A stretch of DNA of 64,000 nt from Prevotellaceae bacterium. GTDB lineage: Bacteria > Bacteroidota > Bacteroidia > Bacteroidales > Muribaculaceae. The notes beneath the pieces are model-generated. The model ran no database searches. It saw only the letters and a program-made list of their open reading frames with translations, and was not told the DNA's origin. Made by a program: the position numbers and the translations under genes. Location: positions 1-64,000 of the forward strand of contig JAETNS010000002.1 in NCBI GenBank assembly GCA_021772015.1, in the 5' to 3' direction. Within the stretch, counting starts at the first letter, position 1. Each line of letters begins with the position of its first letter. Below are positions 1 through 9,667 of the stretch, one piece after another.

Positions 1-3000
1 CGTTGAAATGAATAATACCCTCGTAAACGCCCGGAGTGGAACTCTCGACAAGCATGCTTTGTTTAAGAGATTCCATGTTCTCCAGCGAGAATTTTTCCAA
101 GTCATTGATTATGAAATAGCCCTTATTGTGGGCGGAGGACTGGATCGTAAGTTTGCCTTTCTTGTTGTCAAGCTTCATGGCCAATTTGGAGTAGTCCATG
201 CCGTCAGGAAGAGTGATACGCCATTTCGGACCGTTTTCAGCCTGTGAACGGGCAACTTTGCGTGATCCGTTGCGATTGCCTGAAACTACAACATCTCCGG
301 TCCAGAAACCTGCGCCATCGAATGTGATCTCGGTGTCCTGTCCGGAAGCAGGCGTTACGGTTGTGCCGTCGGGAGCGGTGAAGTTGAATTCCACCTCTGA
401 TCCGTCACCATCGCCACTGCCGGCGATGCTACCCTCCAGGGTGACAGTATTCTCCTGTGACTGCGAGGGATAGGCAACAACTCCATCTATACCGCTATCC
501 TCATCGGCCACGACTTCATAGACAGAGGAGGTTTCCCCCGAGATGATTTCAATAGAGAGTTCACCTTTCTCCAGATCCACGGTCATCTCAAGATCACACG
601 CTCCGGTCAATGTCGGAAGATGATAGCTTGATCCATATTTACCAATAGGAACCTGTATGGATCCTGAATAATCGACAAGGTTCTCCAGTCCGCTATTGAA
701 GTTATAATTTCCTCTATGTTGCGGAATATTAATGTAAATTCCATTTTCTTCCCAGAATGAAGAAGAAGTATTGTCTGTAAGTTTAAGATCAAACGATTTA
801 TTCCCTGAACCATCCTCATAGGATATCCGACCTGAATATTTTCCGCTATTTGATTCAACGACATTTAGAGTGAAGTCTGAGTCTCCTCTATCGGAGTGAG
901 CATTAACCTTTACAAAAGGATACTTCTCCAGGTCAATCATGCTGATGAAGTCCATCCAGACTTTGCCTCCTTTCCAGCCTTTTATAAATACAGATCTGAA
1001 ATACCTGTTCAAATCATCGGTGAAAAATTGAGTATATCCTGACTCGTCGGGAGTTGTCTCGAACACAGTGTTAGAAGGAACTATAGCTCCGTCAGAAAGG
1101 GAAGCCGCAATGTCGTACCTCACATCTCCTGCAGGAAGATCAATCACGCTTCCTGCGAAGTAAACACGAAGGTCCTTGAATTCATTACGATTACGCAGAT
1201 TCGGCACCTTTCCGCCTGCCAGCTCTCCGCAAAGATAAGCATTGTCGCCGGCCCGCTCGATATATATCTTCCGGGCTTCCATGTCGACATTGACCGTGAA
1301 ATATGGCGTTCCTGAATCATCATTGTAAATCGTCAGCGGAGCGGTAGCCTTGTCAGTAGTCATTTCCTCCCTGACAGTGAAATCGGTCTCTCCTACTCCA
1401 AACTCATCCAACTCAAACGTATAGGGGGCATTTCCGGAAGCCTGCAACGCGTAGGATGTCTCCCATCCCGGTTCCACGGAAGTGATGGGGAGTTTGCGGG
1501 TGAAGATATGCAGGTCACATGACTTATGCGGAGCCACATATACCTGCTCCTGATACATACCTGTCTTGGTATTATAAGTCATGGACTCGATTCTTCCTCT
1601 TGGTTCATCATAAATGAATATGCCTGTTTCAGGTTCAGGCGCGAGTATCATGCCTTGACCCGGCTGCTGCAATTCCAAAGTATACTGGCTGCCGGAGCGG
1701 CGGAGTATAATGTCACCATCGAAGTCCGTATTCAGCAAGAGATTATAGCTTGTGACATAAAGTCCATATGGCTGATTGGGGGAGATTTCGTTAGCAAACA
1801 TATCTGGCGCGCCAAGATTTATATTTCCCCATACCGCGTCCGCAACCTTAAACTCCGTCCCGGCAGCGATCTGCTTGTTGAGAAGAATCCAGGTATCTGC
1901 CACGCCGGTAGTGACGAATTCCCACTCATCGGGAGTGGCCCAGTCATTCATACCTCCGCGCAGATAGATTCCTGTAACCTGATAAGGCTCGACGTTGGCA
2001 TCAATCTTTATCGACGGATTGGAACCCGTTGTGACTGTCAAGACCACTGTACTTGGTAAATTTTCCGGGAGTTTCCAATAACCGGCAACCGACCCCGATT
2101 TCAGTTCACCAGAAGAGAGTGCCAAGCCGTCAGCCATTACCAGCTCAAGATCTTTGGCTGTGGAGGGAGCAAGGACAGTTTTGGCCGGTTGATTCTTCCC
2201 GCCGGGTTCCAGACATATATTGAAACCCTTGGAGAGACTTTCGACATCAACGACACCACTGTAATTTCCTTCTCCATCCTTGAAAAGTGTAAGACAATGA
2301 TCAGAGACGACCCGGTCACAACCTGCCCATGGGCGCAATTTGTCTTCCGGTGTGAAAACATATACAATATCTTCCGGTTGAAGACCGCTTTCCGGAGTCA
2401 ATGTCAAATAGAAAACCGGATCAGGAAAAATACCATCTCTCAGACAAAGGTCGAAAAGTCCCCCTTTCCAGCCGGTAACATTGAAACTATCCCTACGATC
2501 CGCGTAAGCATTCTTCAAGGAAGTGATCGCATTGGCATAACCGTTCTCGCTTGATATGTCAGCGTTATCATTCATATAATTATTAAGCCAATGGTCATCC
2601 TGCAGCAGCGCATATAACTCGAATGAGAAATCACCCGACTCCTTATAGAATGTGGAGACTGCTCCACGGAAATCCTGATAGGTCTCAAGGGTAGGAATAC
2701 CTTCCCCCTCCATGATGATGAAACATTCAGTCTCATCAAACATGCTGACAGTCTGGCGGTTCAGATCGACCACAAGTGTACCGCCAATATTGTCGACACA
2801 CCATGATCCGGCTCCCATTCCAGACATCACACGGTATTCCTTGGCCTTGTCGGCTGTCAACACTCCTGTGTATGAATTCCTTGACAGTTCATAGGAATCG
2901 ACCATCGGACCTATGACATAGTAATTCCATGCATTGTATGCATCGGATTCATCCACAGGCTCATACAGATCCGTCTGGAATCTCAGCCACGCCTTTTGAC

Positions 3001-3239
3001 TGCCATATTGGCTGAGTGTGTCGAAATGACGGGCAAACACATTGCTGCCGGGTGAGGTCTCATACATCTTGTAGTCCTCGAACTGCCCGGAATTTTCCTT
3101 GATTGGCTGTAGCCAGCCGTTGATGTCACCTATGAGATAGATGAATTTGCCTTGGGAATCTGTAGCTCCCCACGACTGCATCACACCGGCTGCCCCCACC
3201 GCCAACGCGCAGAGGAATCGGGTAAAATTTTTTCTCATT
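1..3239 (-). CDS. Large secreted protein with SusE/SusF-like modules (3' end outside window)
   Basis: Reading from 3239 down to the window edge gives an uninterrupted frame of about 1079 residues with no stop, so the gene is partial at its C-terminus. The protein starts MRKNFTRFLCALAVGAAGVM, a signal peptide. Several beta-sandwich-like modules follow. The first begins near residue 30 (FIYLIGDINGW). One at about residues 426-515 (IYLRGGMNDW, then a TWILL segment and FKVADAVWGNINLG) closely resembles the C-terminal module of the SusE-like protein at 58610-59482. Further repeats contain YSGVV, YSGRI and YEGII, each following an FKDGEG- or DGSG-like segment. SusE/F modules bind starch or other glycans at the cell surface, so a surface glycan-binding role is an inference. 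A TAACTTTG-type -7 box lies at 3275-3282 on the minus strand. No enzyme domain is recognised. Confidence 0.8.
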
Positions 3240-3380
3240 GTCTTGGAATAGATTAGATTGGTTACTATCAGCCACAAAGTTAATAATTACCATCCTATCT
3301 ACCCCCCCCGATTGTTAAATCTTGTTAAATATATTATTCCTCTTCCAATTTGATTTCGCGGATAACTCTCACGATATGGA

Positions 3381-3476
3381 AAAACTCTCGCAGATTACGC
3401 GGATTACGCAGATTACCATCCGGGTTAAACCATAAATGGATAATCTGCGTAATCCGCGTAATCTGCGAGAGTTTTT
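3381..3476. repeat. Family A palindromic repeat, copy 1
   Basis: A long inverted repeat. The left arm (3381-3413) contains CTCTCGCAGATTACGCGG and the right arm (3441-3475) is its near-perfect reverse complement. The loop holds CCATCCGGGTTAAAC. Runs of A and T flank the stem, so transcripts in both directions end in a stem followed by U residues. It lies 23 bp beyond the leuS stop codon and probably serves as its terminator. Nothing else is seen between 3240 and 3498 except the probable promoter of the upstream-facing secreted-protein gene. Confidence 0.9.
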
Positions 3477-3498
3477 TATACTATCTGCGGAGAGAAAA

Positions 3499-6297
3499 TC
3501 AGCCGACCACGATGTTGATGATCTTGTTGGGAACGACTATGATCTTGCGGATTGTCTTTCCCTCGATCCACTTGGCGGCTTCAGGTGATGCCAAGGCCAG
3601 TTTCTCAATATCCTCCCTGGTGGTTTCAGGAGCCACTGAAAGGGTGAAACGTGTCTTGCCGTTGAACGACACAGGCATATTGACAGTATCCTCCTTGAGA
3701 TATTCCTCGTTCCATTTCGGCCAAGGAGCGTCACATACGGTCGAGACAGCAGTTTCGGAATCCTCCTTGCCGTCGGCAGCGAGGGCGTGCCACAGCTCTT
3801 CCGCCACATGCGGGGCGAACGGCGCGAGCAACACCACCAACGGGGTCAGCACCTCCTTGCTGTGACAATCAAGTTTCGACAACTCATTGACACATATCAT
3901 GAATGCCGACACGGATGTGTTGTAAGAGAAAGTCTCGATATCTCCCGTCACTTTCTTTATCAGCGTATGGATCGACTTGAGGGCCTCGCGCGAGGGCTTT
4001 TCATCGGTGACAAGCCATTTGTCACCCTTGTAGAAGAGATTCCACAGCTTCTTTATGAAACGGTTGACCCCGTCTATGCCATTGGTATCCCAGGGCTTGC
4101 TCTGCTCCACAGGACCGAGGAACATCTCGTAAAGGCGCAGAGTATCAGCACCGTAACGCTCTACGATGTCATCAGGATTGACAACATTGAACATTGATTT
4201 CGACATCTTCTCGACAGCCCATCCGCAGACATATTCCCCGTTTTCGAGAATAAACTCCGCGTCAGCGTATTCAGGCCTCCACTTGCGGAAAGCCTCCATG
4301 TCGAGCCGGTCGTTCGAGACGATGTTCACATCCACATGAATGGGTGTGGTGTCATATTCCTTGCGTAATCCGGCCGAAACGAAAGTGTTAGTGTCCTTGA
4401 TACGGTAAACGAAATTGCTTCGTCCCTGGATCATACCCTGGTTGACAAGCTTACGGTAAGGCTCATCCTTGCATACCTTTCCAAGATCGTAAAGGAACTT
4501 GTTCCAAAATCTTGAATAGATAAGATGGCCTGTGGCATGCTCCGTTCCGCCGACATACAGGTCAACCTGCTCCCAATAGTCGTTGGCCTCCTTGGAGACC
4601 AGCTCTTCATGGTTGCGCGGATCCATGTATCGGAGATAATAGGCCGACGAACCGGCGAAACCGGGCATTGTGTTGAGTTCCAGAGGGTATCCATCCTCCG
4701 TCTGCCAGTTATCGGCACGCCCCAGCGGTGGTTCTCCCGACTCCGTAGGGAGATATTTGTCGATTTCCGGCAACTGCAGCGGCAGTTTTTCGAGCGGAAG
4801 CATGGTGGGAACACCATCCTTGTAATACACCGGGAACGGCTCCCCCCAGTAACGCTGACGAGAGAAGATCGCATCGCGCAGACGATAGTTGACTTTTACA
4901 CGTCCGAGACCTTCCTTCTCGATGAATTCCTTGGTCTTGGCTATCGCCTCCTTGACTTCCAGACCGTTGAGATCGAGTTTGTCGGAAGCTGAGTTTATCA
5001 TCTTCCCTTCCTTCGCGTCAAAGCTTTCTTCCGACACATCGGCTCCCTCTATAAGGGGAATGACAGGAAGATCGAATTTGCGGGCGAAGGCATAGTCACG
5101 GCTGTCATGGGCAGGAACGGCCATGATGACCCCGGTACCGTATCCGGCCAGCACATAGTCGCTGACCCAGATAGGTATATGTTTGCCTGTCAAAGGATTG
5201 ATGGCATATGCGCCTGTGAACACACCGCTTACTTTCTTGTCGGCGATACGCTCACGCTCGGTCTTGTGTTTGATCTCTTCACGGTAATCGGCTACGGCCT
5301 GACGGCGGTCGGGAGTCGTCACCATGTCTACATACTTGCTTTCAGGAGCAAGCACCATGAATGTCACCCCGAAAACGGTATCGGCGCGGGTGGTGAAGAT
5401 CGTCATCTCCACATCCGAATCCGCCACCTTGAACTGCATCTCGGCTCCTTCCGAGCGGCCGATCCAGTTTCTCTGGGTCTCTTTGATAGAATCGCTCCAG
5501 TCAAGACTGTCAAGACCGTCGAGAAGACGGGGAGCATACGCGCTGACCCGCAGACACCACTGATACATCAGCTTCTGCTCGACGGGATAACCGCCACGGA
5601 TCGAGACCCCCTCGCTTACCTCATCATTGGCCAGAACCGTACCGAGTTTCGGACACCAGTTGACCATAGTGTTTCCGAGATATGCTATGCGGTAGTTCAT
5701 CAGCACGTCGCTGCGCTGCTTGTCATCCATCGCTTTCCACTCCTCGGCGGTGAATTTCAGAGGCTTGGATTCGGCGGCGGTGTGGCCTTCAGATCCGTTT
5801 TCGGCGAAGTAAGCCTCAAGCAACGCTATTGGTTTGGCTTTCTGCTCCTTGACATCGAAATAATGGTTGAACATCTCGATGAACGCCCATTGAGTCCAAT
5901 GGTAATATTCCGGATCGCAGGTGCGGATCTCACGGTCCCAGTCGTAACAGAATCCTATCCTGTCGAGCTGGCTGCGGTAACGGGCTATATTCTCGTTGGT
6001 GGTCTTTTCGGGATGCTGCCCCGTCTGGATGGCATATTGCTCCGCCGGAAGTCCGTAAGCGTCATATCCCATCGGATGAAGCACATTGAATCCGTTCAGG
6101 CGTTTGTAACGGGCGAATATGTCGCTGGCTATGTATCCGAGCGGATGACCCACATGCAGTCCGGCTCCCGAAGGATAGGGAAACATGTCAAGCACATAGA
6201 ATTTCGGCTTGTCGTGGTTGATCTCGGTATGGTAGACTTTGTTATCTTTCCAATACTGTTGCCAGCGTTGTTCTATTTTCTTATGATTGTAGTCCAT
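3499..6297 (-). CDS. leuS: Leucyl-tRNA synthetase
   Basis: Class I aminoacyl-tRNA synthetase that charges tRNA-Leu with leucine in the cytoplasm. It has 932 residues, the usual size for Bacteroidetes LeuRS. The HIGH-type signature is HVGH at residues 48-51. The CP1 editing domain has TTRADTVFG at 302-310 followed by a [12 protein letters not shown] segment near 387-398, and KMSKS is at 697-701. The anticodon-binding and C-terminal domains follow. It lies 9 bp downstream of nadA on the same strand, so the two are probably co-transcribed. The family A hairpin beyond the stop is the likely terminator. Several long antisense frames overlap it but are shadows. Confidence 0.98.
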   Translation of the reverse strand: MDYNHKKIEQRWQQYWKDNKVYHTEINHDKPKFYVLDMFPYPSGAGLHVGHPLGYIASDIFARYKRLNGFNVLHPMGYDAYGLPAEQYAIQTGQHPEKTTNENIARYRSQLDRIGFCYDWDREIRTCDPEYYHWTQWAFIEMFNHYFDVKEQKAKPIALLEAYFAENGSEGHTAAESKPLKFTAEEWKAMDDKQRSDVLMNYRIAYLGNTMVNWCPKLGTVLANDEVSEGVSIRGGYPVEQKLMYQWCLRVSAYAPRLLDGLDSLDWSDSIKETQRNWIGRSEGAEMQFKVADSDVEMTIFTTRADTVFGVTFMVLAPESKYVDMVTTPDRRQAVADYREEIKHKTERERIADKKVSGVFTGAYAINPLTGKHIPIWVSDYVLAGYGTGVIMAVPAHDSRDYAFARKFDLPVIPLIEGADVSEESFDAKEGKMINSASDKLDLNGLEVKEAIAKTKEFIEKEGLGRVKVNYRLRDAIFSRQRYWGEPFPVYYKDGVPTMLPLEKLPLQLPEIDKYLPTESGEPPLGRADNWQTEDGYPLELNTMPGFAGSSAYYLRYMDPRNHEELVSKEANDYWEQVDLYVGGTEHATGHLIYSRFWNKFLYDLGKVCKDEPYRKLVNQGMIQGRSNFVYRIKDTNTFVSAGLRKEYDTTPIHVDVNIVSNDRLDMEAFRKWRPEYADAEFILENGEYVCGWAVEKMSKSMFNVVNPDDIVERYGADTLRLYEMFLGPVEQSKPWDTNGIDGVNRFIKKLWNLFYKGDKWLVTDEKPSREALKSIHTLIKKVTGDIETFSYNTSVSAFMICVNELSKLDCHSKEVLTPLVVLLAPFAPHVAEELWHALAADGKEDSETAVSTVCDAPWPKWNEEYLKEDTVNMPVSFNGKTRFTLSVAPETTREDIEKLALASPEAAKWIEGKTIRKIIVVPNKIINIVVG

Positions 6298-6306
6298 GAC
6301 GGTTTT

Positions 6307-7245
6307 TTATTTTGACATTTCCAGCATCCTGTCTATCGGACGGATGGCCTTGGCGGCTATTTCAGGATCAACCTCGATAGCCGGAGAAAGATCGCGGAGG
6401 CAGTCACGCAGCTTTTCGAGGGTGTTGAGTTTCATATAGCTGCAATTGTTGCAGGCGCATCCGGCTTCCTCGGGAGGGGCGGGGATGAAACTCTTGCCGG
6501 GACATAGCTGACGCATCTTGTGGAGTATGCCGCTCTCGGTGGCGACAATAAACTCCTTGGCGTCACTCTCGCGGGCGTAATCGAGAAGGGCCGCTGTCGA
6601 TCCTACCTTGTCGGCCAGCAATGTGACCGCTTTCTTGCATTCGGGATGGACAAGAAGCTTCGCTCCGGGATGTTGTTTCTTCAGGTCTATGATGGCCTTT
6701 AGGGAGAATTGCTCATGCACATGGCATGCGCCGTCCCAAAGCAACATGTCGCGACCTGTCTGGCTGTTGATATAGTTGCCGAGATTCCTGTCGGGTCCGA
6801 ATATTATCTTCTCATCCTTTGGAAGCGCGTCTACTATCTCCTTGGCGTTTGAGGAGGTCACCACAACATCGGTAAGTGCCTTTACAGCGGCAGAGGTGTT
6901 GACATAGCTCACCACGGTATGGCCGGGATGGGCTTTGACGAATGCCTCGAACTCATCGGCCGGACAGGAGTCGGCAAGCGAGCATCCGGCCTCCATGTCG
7001 GGTACCAGCACTGTCTTGTCGGGACAAAGTATCTTGGCGGTCTCACCCATGAAATGGACCCCGCACAGCACTATGAATTTGTTTGGCAACGTGGTCGCTT
7101 TCCGGGCCAGGGCAAGTGAATCGCCTACCACATCCGCAAGATCCTGTATCTCACCTTCGGTATAGTAATGGGCCATGATAGCCGCGTCACGCTCCTTTTT
7201 GAGCCTTCTGATCTCCTCGACAAGCGCCTCTTTCTCCTTTTCCAT
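6307..7245 (-). CDS. nadA: Quinolinate synthase A
   Basis: Condenses iminoaspartate with dihydroxyacetone phosphate to quinolinate in de novo NAD synthesis, using a [4Fe-4S] cluster. The family signatures GVHFMGETAKILCP, DMEAGCSLADSCPADEF, GACHVHE and the C-terminal GCACNNCSYM are all present, so the cluster-ligand cysteines are intact. The frame is open to an ATG at 7269. The start is placed at the ATG at 7245 (312 residues), because a promoter-like TTTG-N20-TAATTTTG (7309-7278, minus strand) would put the transcript start only about 4 nt before the upstream ATG. No nadB or nadC is adjacent. leuS follows after 9 bp. Confidence 0.95.
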   Translation of the reverse strand: MEKEKEALVEEIRRLKKERDAAIMAHYYTEGEIQDLADVVGDSLALARKATTLPNKFIVLCGVHFMGETAKILCPDKTVLVPDMEAGCSLADSCPADEFEAFVKAHPGHTVVSYVNTSAAVKALTDVVVTSSNAKEIVDALPKDEKIIFGPDRNLGNYINSQTGRDMLLWDGACHVHEQFSLKAIIDLKKQHPGAKLLVHPECKKAVTLLADKVGSTAALLDYARESDAKEFIVATESGILHKMRQLCPGKSFIPAPPEEAGCACNNCSYMKLNTLEKLRDCLRDLSPAIEVDPEIAAKAIRPIDRMLEMSK

Positions 7246-7277
7246 CTTGTGATTTAATGGATTATACATTCAGCAGA

Positions 7278-7309
7278 CAAAATTACTCAAATTTTCCCCA
7301 ACCGCCAAA
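7278..7309 (-). promoter_or_regulatory. Promoter of nadA-leuS
   Basis: On the minus strand TTTG (7309-7306) is followed after 20 bp by TAATTTTG (7285-7278). This matches the Bacteroidetes sigma-ABfr consensus TTTG-N19/20-TAnnTTTG. Confidence 0.65.
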
Positions 7310-7339
7310 ATCTTTTCACAGAGAGCCTTTATTGCTTCA

Positions 7340-7553
7340 ACTGACAGGGAAATCTCTCGCAGATTATGATAATAAAATCTCTTTATGATAATAAAATCTC
7401 TCGCAGATTACACGGATTACACAGATTAGCCATCCGGATGGCTTCTGTGTAATCCGTGTAATCTGCGAGAGATTTTTATCCTTATATGCGTAATCTGTGT
7501 AATCCGTGTAATCTGTGAGAGATTTTTATCCTTATATGCGTAATCTGCGAGAA
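7340..7553. repeat. Family A palindromic repeat, copy 2 (expanded)
   Basis: The 323-bp gap 7270-7592 is mostly repeat. A full hairpin spans 7397-7475, with arms containing CTCTCGCAGATTACACGG and its complement. The loop is the palindrome GCCATCCGGATGGC. Partial tandem arm copies sit on its left (7351-7396) and on its right (7476-7553, with the sequence CTTATATGCGTAATCTG twice). It follows the 3' end of the DUF3078 gene and precedes the nadA promoter. Confidence 0.9.
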
Positions 7554-7592
7554 CTATTTATCCTATTTCAATCCGCGTGAACCCATTCAGGA

Positions 7593-8993
7593 TCAGAGGC
7601 GAGAGAATTTGTAGGCGAAGCCGATGGAAAGGATCTCCTTGAACTGCCAGTGTCGCCATGAGGTGTCGGCGACCACCGGGGCCTGGGAGTCATAACGCAG
7701 ATGTGCGAAAATCTTGGCCGACATGAAACGGTTGATGGAGAAATCTATGGTATTCTCCCAGTCACCTTGCAAATAATGGTAATCGGTGAAAGCAAACAGA
7801 CGCGAGTAGTAGGTGATGTTATATGTCATCTTCCATTTGAATGTTACCTCCACAGAGGAACCGTACTCGCTCTTCGACTTCTTGCCGGGATCTATGCCAA
7901 ACGCCTCCGGATTGAGGTTGGGATTGGTGCAGGTCTTCAGATTGTAGCTCAAAGGAGCTATCGAACTGGAAAACTGGACGGTTTTTCGGGGATTCTCGTA
8001 TGTATAGGTAAGACCGACACCGACATTCAGTTCCGACGGCGACAAGAAAGCGGCTATCATCTCGTCGGAGTTGACCTTGTAACTGTTGAGCAGCTGTGTC
8101 TTGAACTGGGCGGTGATAGAATAGTACCAGTTGCGGGCAGCTTTCAGACCGAATTTGGAATTGACCTGAAACAGGTCCTCCGATATGTTGTATTTATGGA
8201 TAGAGTCTTCAGGGGCGTTGTTAAGTCCCAATTTGTAGGATACAGTCGTATCAAATATGATATTGGGATTGAACTTCGGATTCAGCTTTATATTATACAA
8301 CGCGCCGATGATCATATTGAGGTTTGAGGTTCCTCCCTGATACCAGTTGGGAGAAATGTAAGCTTGTGAAAAATGTAGTGAGCCGTCAAATGTATGGAGC
8401 CAGTTGATCCTGTCAGGCACGATTTCCGGTACCACCTGTTTCATCGAGTCGACCGGTGCCTCCTTGAACTCCTCGACCGTTAGTTTGGCTGTCGACGGAT
8501 CAAGATGCATGACAAATTTCTTTGGAGGACGCGGCATCGTGGCCATGTTGTAGTGGACGATCTCCGGCATCTCCGACATCACCTGCTGCATGAAATAACG
8601 CTGACGGTAATTGCGCTTGACAAGCCTGTTGAAAAAAGAGTCGGGCTGTCCCTCCTCGGGTAACTCTTCGGTCAGAGGATTCCCGGCTTTCTCCGACAGG
8701 AACATGTCAAATTTGTCGAACACCATCGGCAGGTAGAAGATCTCGTTGTACATCATGTCGGAGACATTGAGGGTTGTGTCGACAGGCACAGTCATTCCCG
8801 GCAACACCACCATGCCTCCCTGCGAGTCGGAAGGAACCACTACCGTCTCTCCGTCGACAATCAGCTCGTCGAATAATGACTGGGCGTGCATTTCTTCAGT
8901 GAGAAAAAACACACATCCTGAAAACATTGATAAGAAAAACATCCCCTTCATAAGGACGGACAAAATGTATCTGGAAACCATGGAAGAATACAA
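7593..8993 (-). CDS. DUF3078 family outer-membrane protein
   Basis: A 466-residue protein. The N-terminus is a hydrophobic signal sequence (about residues 10-37, ending in MHAQS). A low-complexity region follows, then a C-terminal half from about residue 195 (DGSLHFSQAYISPNWYQGG) made of alternating beta strands that ends in aromatic FAYKFSRL, as expected for an outer-membrane beta barrel. The S-Q-A-x-x-S-x-N-W-x-x-G-G signature is typical of DUF3078, a Bacteroidetes family of unknown role. A TAACTTTG -7 box lies at 9010-9017 on the minus strand. An alternative start is the ATG at 8981. It borders the candidate replication origin. Confidence 0.85.
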   Translation of the reverse strand: MYSSMVSRYILSVLMKGMFFLSMFSGCVFFLTEEMHAQSLFDELIVDGETVVVPSDSQGGMVVLPGMTVPVDTTLNVSDMMYNEIFYLPMVFDKFDMFLSEKAGNPLTEELPEEGQPDSFFNRLVKRNYRQRYFMQQVMSEMPEIVHYNMATMPRPPKKFVMHLDPSTAKLTVEEFKEAPVDSMKQVVPEIVPDRINWLHTFDGSLHFSQAYISPNWYQGGTSNLNMIIGALYNIKLNPKFNPNIIFDTTVSYKLGLNNAPEDSIHKYNISEDLFQVNSKFGLKAARNWYYSITAQFKTQLLNSYKVNSDEMIAAFLSPSELNVGVGLTYTYENPRKTVQFSSSIAPLSYNLKTCTNPNLNPEAFGIDPGKKSKSEYGSSVEVTFKWKMTYNITYYSRLFAFTDYHYLQGDWENTIDFSINRFMSAKIFAHLRYDSQAPVVADTSWRHWQFKEILSIGFAYKFSRL

Positions 8994-9030
8994 TCGGTTT
9001 ATCGTACTGCAAAGTTACTCCATTTCCGGG

Positions 9031-9491
9031 TCATCCACAACCTCCCCGGTCAGGTTTTCAACATTCTTTTTTTAAAGAAGGAGGTAACGGAAAAGAAAAA
9101 CGAAGTTTTTTTGAAAACCCTCATCAAATCCTCCTGAATAATAAAGCATGTTGAAAACCTCCATAACTTTCAGTCTTATTTTTTGCATTTCCGGCTTATC
9201 AATATCAGGTTGATTTGTTTCAACATACTATCAATATAAACCATACTGCAAATCAATATATTACATGTTTATCAACATAGTGTTGACAACTTTATCAACT
9301 GATAACTTTATGGTTGTCAACTATTGATAAACCTCGAAAAACAGATTGAAACAACCGCTGAAAACTTTCCTACGGGATATTTGGATATGCCTTTTGATCT
9401 CTTTATACAAATCCTGTATCTGATTCTCCAACATATTCCCCGAAATCTTCCCATCCATTTTTCAACAGGGTTTTCAACACACTTTTCAACA
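9031..9491. other. Candidate chromosomal replication origin (DnaA-box cluster)
   Basis: The 674-bp gap 8994-9667 has no gene. It is strikingly AT-rich and carries five exact copies of the nonamer TTTTCAACA: 9055-9063, 9459-9467, 9471-9479 and 9483-9491 on plus, and 9149-9157 on minus. The last three plus copies are spaced exactly 12 bp apart. Related boxes are TTATCAACA (9269-9277), TTATCAACT (9292-9300), GTTTCAACA (9217-9225) and TCATCCACA (9031-9039). By a simple count at equal base frequency, about 0.003 exact copies would be expected in this length on both strands. The boxes differ from E. coli TTATCCACA at one to three positions, mostly two. This is the architecture of an oriC. The assignment is an inference from sequence only. 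Confidence 0.55.
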
Positions 9492-9533
9492 TAGATTTCT
9501 CACACCGATTCCGAAATATATATTTTGGAAATA

Positions 9534-9606
9534 ACTCTCGCAGATTACGCGGATTACGCAGAAAGCCATCCGGATGGAATCTGCGTAATCCGCGTAATCT
9601 GCGAGA
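9534..9606. repeat. Family A palindromic repeat, copy 3
   Basis: Arms TCTCGCAGATTACGCGG (left) and the exact complement (right), separated by AAAGCCATCCGGATGGAA. It lies between the DnaA-box cluster and the 3' end of lpdA and may terminate the glycine cleavage operon transcript before it enters the putative origin. Confidence 0.9.
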
Positions 9607-9667
9607 CAAAAAACTTGTGAAATGCGTGGGAGACCCCCTATCAAACGTAATAAGGTTCTGTGGAATC

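Noticed and set aside
5107-6315. 402-residue open frame on the plus strand
   Set aside because: Fully antisense to leuS, no family resemblance, composition typical of a shadow of a high-GC coding frame.
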